From: Anoplolepis gracilipes
Lineage: Eukaryota > Arthropoda > Insecta > Hymenoptera > Formicidae
Length of the DNA stretch: 64,000 nucleotides
NCBI RefSeq assembly: GCF_047496725.1
Contig: NC_132982.1
Location: 8,573,001 to 8,637,000 of the forward strand
Reading direction: 5' to 3'
Translations under genes and position numbers: made by a program
In this document: positions 59,451 through 64,000 of the stretch, piece after piece
Position numbering within the stretch: the first letter of the stretch is position 1
Layout of the letters: each line of letters begins with the position of its first letter
Notes under the pieces: generated by a model
The model's input: only the letters and a program-made list of their open reading frames with translations
Database searches by the model: none
Told to the model about the DNA's origin: nothing

Positions 59451-60743
59451 CTAAAATTTGTTTTGCACATAGTTTAACATGTTTAAATTTTCTTCTGGGA
59501 GTTAATGCTTAAACGCACGTGCTGCTCTAATTTTGTCACATTTTTATTTTGATCCTCTTATAATGTAGAATATAAAAAACTTAATAAAAATTATCATTAT
59601 TGCGTATCGCGTGAGATAAGAGAGTAAATGCTCTTTAATAAATTTTGATTAAGAATAAATTAGATGTTAATAATTTTTTATTTATAAATTTTTCGTTTTA
59701 CGTTTCTTTTGATCTCCAATTAAGGATCTTTTTTAAAGATCTTGAACTTTTATTGATATACTTTTGCTCCATTTTTTTTCGTACTATTAATTATCTAATT
59801 AATTATATTGATAAAACGTATGAATAATTTTTGAAAAAGTAATTTTTTAACGAATAATTCCTTTTAATAATCGCTCTATGTCTCATAGCATATCATCAGG
59901 AAAGAATATATTTGCATATAGTTTAACATGTTTTTATTTAATTAATTAAACACAGAAAATACTGTAATAAAAAATATTTATAATCGTGCTATTATATGAT
60001 ATGGTCAAGACTGCCATAAATTAATAAGTACAGTGAAAAAAATAATATTGAATCAACATCATTGTAGTTGAAATTTATTTTATTAATTCAACAACATTAT
60101 AAACAAATCAATATGTAACATATTAATGAAAGAGTAAAAAATTCAAAAATTAAAATTCTTATCCTCTGATAACCTGACATTATTTCATAATAGCACATAC
60201 TCTCACACGTTGAAATAATATTCAAAACTTCTCATGCTATAATTTTTATTTCGCATTCGTTATTTTAGCACATGATCAAAATGTATATATATGTATGTAT
60301 ATTGTGCATTTAAAATATTGTACATATTCTTTGAAAATCGACTGTAGGAAATTTTAATTAAAATTAATATAGTAGTTTTCACATTCAACATTGGTTTAAG
60401 ATTCTTGTGATCGATGATTGATGATGATTTGTTGAATGAGCGGAAAAAAATATTGGTAATGAAATATGTATTGATTAATTTATTATAACCAAGGTAAAAC
60501 AAATATACAGTTTTAATATAAAATAGTGTCGTGATATTGCATGCAAGCTTGGTGTTTGAGACATGCATAATTTTTGTATAATATATAACTCTCAACACAT
60601 TATTTTATATTAAAAACAATCGCGTACGTAAAATATAAAAAAAACTTATAAAATATAAAAATATATTAATATTAAATATATATAAAAATGTACAATATAC
60701 ATATATTACAATATTATTGTCAGTTATTTTTTGATTATGCTAT
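59451..60743. other. AT-rich spacer between the P450 relic and the P450 gene
   Basis: No gene is supported here. On the minus strand a polyadenylation hexamer AATAAA (plus-strand 60,479-60,484) lies about 260 bases after the P450 stop, so the part near 60,480-60,743 is probably the P450 3' UTR. A 23-bp repeat (59,462-59,484 and 59,911-59,933, one mismatch) hints at a further fragment of the relic. Confidence 0.6.
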
Positions 60744-60925
60744 TTAAAATTCTTCAGTGTTAATTTGTTGCATATTGAGATGTAATACACCCCCTAAAGG
60801 CATTATTAAAGTTCCATTGGGATCAAGTTTCATAGGTATCAAAGTCTTTTCGCACGGTGTTACTTCAAATTTGCACAAGATTTTTACGAGTGCCAATTTC
60901 ATCTCTAAAAGCCCCATACGAGCAC
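60744..60925 (-). CDS. P450 last exon
   Basis: On the minus strand, the acceptor TTTCGCAG precedes base 60,925 and the stop TAA is at 60,746-60,744. It completes Gly279 and encodes ARMGLLEMKLALVKIL through the C-terminus (59 residues). The ARMGLLEMK helix directly after the heme Cys is the usual L-helix of P450s. Confidence 0.9.
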
Positions 60926-62819
60926 CTGCGAAATAGATAACTGTATAATAATCATATTGTTTTAATTAGAAAGAACACAAAGAATACATATATAGGGCGT
61001 CATCGCGTAAACGTTTAACGACACATTCTATGATCAAGTAGAGTCGATTTTTTTTTAAATAGTTTGTATTAGAAAAATTTATAAATAGTAAGCAGTAAAA
61101 TATAAAAACATTTGTATAAATTAAGATTCAGAAAGGCAACTAGATAACAAAATCATATTAGTTTATTAATTATAATTAAACTTTACATTTTTAGAATTCA
61201 ATGTTTTTTTATAAAGATATGTAATTAAATTATGTAAAGTAATACATCAAAATAAGTACATATCTAAAAATAATGACTTTCTTAGATATTTCTGAAGAGA
61301 AAAAGACTCCGGATTGAAAGAATGTATCGTCAAGTGTTGTTGCACTAACAATTATGAATTATCTAATTGAAATTTTTTTGTTAGATTATTATGTTGTAAT
61401 TGTATAAATAATATAATTCTAGTTGCAATTTCATAATTTTTGATTGCACGATATTAACTTAAAATTTATATCATAATTAATCACGGAAAGAGGAGATATT
61501 TCTCAATGGTTTAATTGATCAGGACAAAAGATCAAAGCAGTTTTCGTATGTGCTTTTCTCTTTTTATTATTATTAGTATTATTTATTTTAATTTTTAATA
61601 TCGATTCTTAAATTAAAATCGATTTTCTCACCTATACAAATATGTGGACCTTCTCCAAACGGAAGATGAACGTATACCGGCCTTTTACGTTTATTTTCCT
61701 CGTTGAAACGCTCCGGATCGAATTTCTCCGGATTGGGAAAGTATTTCGAATCGTGATGCAGACCGTACACCGAGATGAAAATCGGTGTATCTTTTTCTAT
61801 TACGAGATCGAAGTTTGGCACGGCATACGTCTCGGTAGTGTTACGTTGTAGGTATTCTAGTGGCGGGTACATTCTCATAGTTTCCAGGAACACCATATCG
61901 AGATACGATAGTGACGCGAGCTAGCAACAACAATATGTCATTCTTATACATATATTTCAGTTTTGCTCTTCAAGATTTGATTGATAGCAAAAATAAATAA
62001 TCGATGCTTACGCACCATTTCGTACGTAATTTTTCCAGAAGATTTAACGAGAGCGAGACAAATTTCTTTTCTTAACCTGTCCTGTATTTCAGGATGCAAT
62101 GCAAGTTCGTACAACGCGAAAGCCATTGTTGTCGAGGAGGTTTCATATGCGGCCGCAAAAAAAATTGCTGCTTGTGCTAGTAGATCGTCCCCATCAAACT
62201 CTGAAATTAAATTTATTAAACTTCCATATGTTTGTTGTTCTTTTTTCTGCTTATCACGATTAATGTTAATTTTAATTCATCACTCAAACATAGTGAATAA
62301 TCTTGTTTTCTGTATATCACCATTATGTGATATTTTCTGTGAAAATTATCTTTTTTATTTCTTATTAATAAATATTTATCTTATTAATAAATTTAATATT
62401 TAATTTTTCAAGGTAACACTTGTAATTGTCATTATTATTTAATGCATTCTGCTTACTAAATGCTTCGATATTTTTATCACCGTGACTTCTCTTCAATTCG
62501 ATAAGGATATCAATAAGATCATTCCTCTTTTTGCCAGATTCTTCGCGTCGAATGAGCGTATCCCAAAAGACTTTACGCATGAATGCGTCATTTCGCTTGC
62601 CGAACAGCGTTATACCAGCCAAACGAGATAGCAATGGAACAAAAGTTACTGTGAATAGTTCAAAACTGCGAGCAATTCCGAAGATCGCACTGCCGAGTTT
62701 GCGAAATTCGGCGTTCGGATCCTTAAAAGAGTTGGTGTCGAGCCCGAAAGCGGTGCTGCCAATCACGTCTGTAGTAAATTTGGCACATAATTCTCTCACC
62801 TCAATTATCTTTCCCTCAT
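60744..62819 (-). CDS. Cytochrome P450, CYP3 clan (CYP6-like), 3' four exons, N-terminus outside window
   Basis: Coding segments on the minus strand: 62819-62457, 62200-62016, 61920-61632 and 60925-60744. They join in phase to 338 residues and end with TAA. The protein is a heme monooxygenase, presumably of the ER membrane, working with NADPH-P450 reductase. CYP6-type enzymes commonly handle xenobiotics or hydrophobic signals, but the substrate cannot be inferred here. Landmarks, numbered from the first full codon in view: VRELCAKFTTDVIGSTAFG near the start, I-helix AAYETSS (E140, T141), ExxR in FLETMRMYPP (E195, R198), FDPERF, the heme loop FGEGPHICIG with ligand C277, and a C-terminal tail ending QQINTEEF. 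A full CYP6 is about 500 residues, so roughly 160 are missing. 62,820-64,000 shows no candidate for them. The His before the heme Cys replaces the usual Arg. Confidence 0.9.
60926..61631 (-). other. P450 intron before last exon (706 bp)
   Basis: AT-rich, with a GTGAGA donor and a TTTCGCAG acceptor on the minus strand. Nothing else was seen. Confidence 0.85.
61632..61920 (-). CDS. P450 exon with ExxR, PERF and heme-binding motifs
   Basis: Acceptor TTGTTGCTAG and donor GTGAGA on the minus strand. It encodes residues 183-278 and the first base of 279. It starts LASLSYLDMVFLETMRMYPP (K-helix ExxR) and ends in the heme loop FGEGPHICI. The frame is open throughout. Confidence 0.93.
62016..62200 (-). 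CDS. P450 I-helix exon
   Basis: Acceptor TTAATTTCAG and donor GTGCGT on the minus strand. It completes Lys121 and encodes residues 122-182, beginning FDGDDLLAQAAIFFAAAYE. It contains the oxygen-activation motif (ETS) and ends SGKITYEM. The donor directly after GAAATG was preferred to one four bases later because it keeps phase 0 into the next exon and the usual spacing to YLD. Confidence 0.92.
62457..62819 (-). CDS. P450 internal exon (first one in view)
   Basis: Acceptor TTGTTGACAG and donor GTAAGC on the minus strand. It carries two bases of a split codon, 120 codons starting EGKIIEVRELCAKFTTD, and one base of the next. GKRNDLIDILIELK near its end is typical of the region before the I-helix in CYP6 proteins. 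Confidence 0.92.
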
Positions 62820-64000
62820 CTGTCAACAATATATTATCAGTTAATTTAATAAAATTTAATTATATGTTCCATTTTATAATACATTTTATGATACATTTTT
62901 AAAAAAGGTTAACTAAATTAAATTAATTATCTATCATTTTATTTTACTTTACTTAGAATCGAAATTTGAAGAAATCTTCAATTTTTTTCTTTTTTGAAAA
63001 AACAATTTTTGGAATAACTAAGTTTTGCATTCTATTCTCAGAGATTAAAAATTTGCTTTTGGTAACTTAGGGAAAGATTAGTTTTTATAAAATTAATTAT
63101 TTTAATTATTTAATTAAAGAATTTACGCAACTTTAAATTTTAACATTTTATACATTTTTTCTTATTATATACAAATTAATATTTTAGCATAATTGAATTT
63201 TATTCTATATGAATTTTGATTTATGTTACAAATCAAAAAGTTAATGTACAATAACATTTAATTAAAGTAAAATAAATCTGATATAAGAATGACTTGATTT
63301 TGTTAATTTTCTTTTATTAAATATATATTTATGTATATAATAATATCGTGAAATGTCTATGCAATATATAGTAATTATATGTTTTAATAGGTACATATAC
63401 ACACAGCTTTATTATAGAATAAGCTTTATTTTGATTTCAATGTTATCCTTGTGACTTTCACATGATTCCGAAATTTATAGTCTTACTGTTCATCTTATTA
63501 AGGATGGTTATGTATTTTTGAGAAATTATGAAAGTAATAAAATATGAAATAATATTTTGATAATTTTTTTTACATTATCCGGTACTTTTAACGTCAAACA
63601 AAATAATTATAGAACTTGCAACTTTTTGTACAAAGTTAGAGAAGCCTATATTATTTGTTAAGTTTAATACAAAGGAGAAAAAATAAATAATAAAAAAAGA
63701 GGATGCTTTTTAACCATTACACGATGAATAAACCTTGTTTCGTGTAATTATAAATCCTGTTTTACGGCAAAATCATTGAACGAATATGAAGTAGACTTCG
63801 CTTCGCACAACATATAAAAATTACTAGAAAATGATTTAATACTTTATGACGTAATAATTTCTCAAGAATGTGCTATCGCTACTTGAGATTATTGATCTTT
63901 ATGGGAATTTAAAATCAAGATGCAAGTAATTCATGTTAAAATAAAAATCATCCAGATTAAAATAAATAGTTACTATATATATAATTTCATATATTATAGA
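62820..64000 (-). other. Upstream part of the P450 locus, probably intron
   Basis: The P450 frame needs an upstream exon entering in phase 1, so this is intron at least at its left edge. The stretch is very AT-rich and no P450 N-terminal motif could be read in it, so the 5' exon(s) probably lie beyond the window. Confidence 0.65.

Noticed and set aside
60180..60240. Possible relic of the VRELCAKF P450 exon upstream of the pseudogene
   Set aside because: Only a few codons resemble GTGAGAG..TATGTGC, with no extension on either side. Similarity is too short to support.
1..64000. CRISPR array, rRNA, tRNA or bacterial-type operons
   Set aside because: No regularly spaced repeats, no tRNA B-box within a cloverleaf and no rRNA-like segment were seen. 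The gene structure is that of an intron-rich eukaryote.

Overview
This is a eukaryotic window, most likely an insect and probably a hymenopteran such as an ant. It is AT-rich and intron-dominated. It has GT-AG introns from 88 bp to about 16 kb, many simple repeats, no sign of operons, and CpG that does not look depleted. The group assignment is inference; the two gene families are read directly from translated exons.

One gene dominates. A plus-strand cGMP phosphodiesterase of the PDE9 family runs from 13,863 to 52,238. I could join eight coding exons in phase, giving an uninterrupted reading frame of 1,083 residues. Residues 1-87 match the conserved N-terminal part of PDE9, residues ~95-157 are a coiled coil, and ~200-510 are the class I phosphodiesterase domain with all metal ligands. 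A ~570-residue charged, Ser-rich tail encoded by the last exon follows. A GC-rich block at about 12,485-12,751 ends in a perfect splice donor and is the best candidate for a 5' non-coding exon. Introns of 15.8 kb and 14.0 kb make up most of the window and hold repeats and several insertions.

At the right end, on the minus strand and tail-to-tail with PDE9, lie the last four exons (338 residues) of a CYP3-clan (CYP6-like) cytochrome P450. Its N-terminal part (~160 residues) should lie beyond base 64,000. Between the two genes (about 58,940-59,450, minus strand) is a decayed second P450. Its I-helix exon is still readable, with the same splice phases as the intact copy but an 8-bp net loss and a frameshift.

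Mobile and repeat content includes four items. (1) A 411-bp element with 11-bp terminal inverted repeats and a 9-bp target duplication (26,200-26,610). (2) A ~667-bp hAT-like element (29,993-30,659) starting 68 bp after a PDE9 splice donor. (3) A 137-bp hairpin element (39,042-39,178). (4) A pair of ~198-bp inverted repeats 2.1 kb apart (16,645-19,129).

The first 12.4 kb shows no gene I can support. I saw no rRNA, tRNA, CRISPR array or known microRNA in the window. The most useful points for follow-up are the P450 relic, the two transposons with target duplications, and the complete PDE9 gene model.
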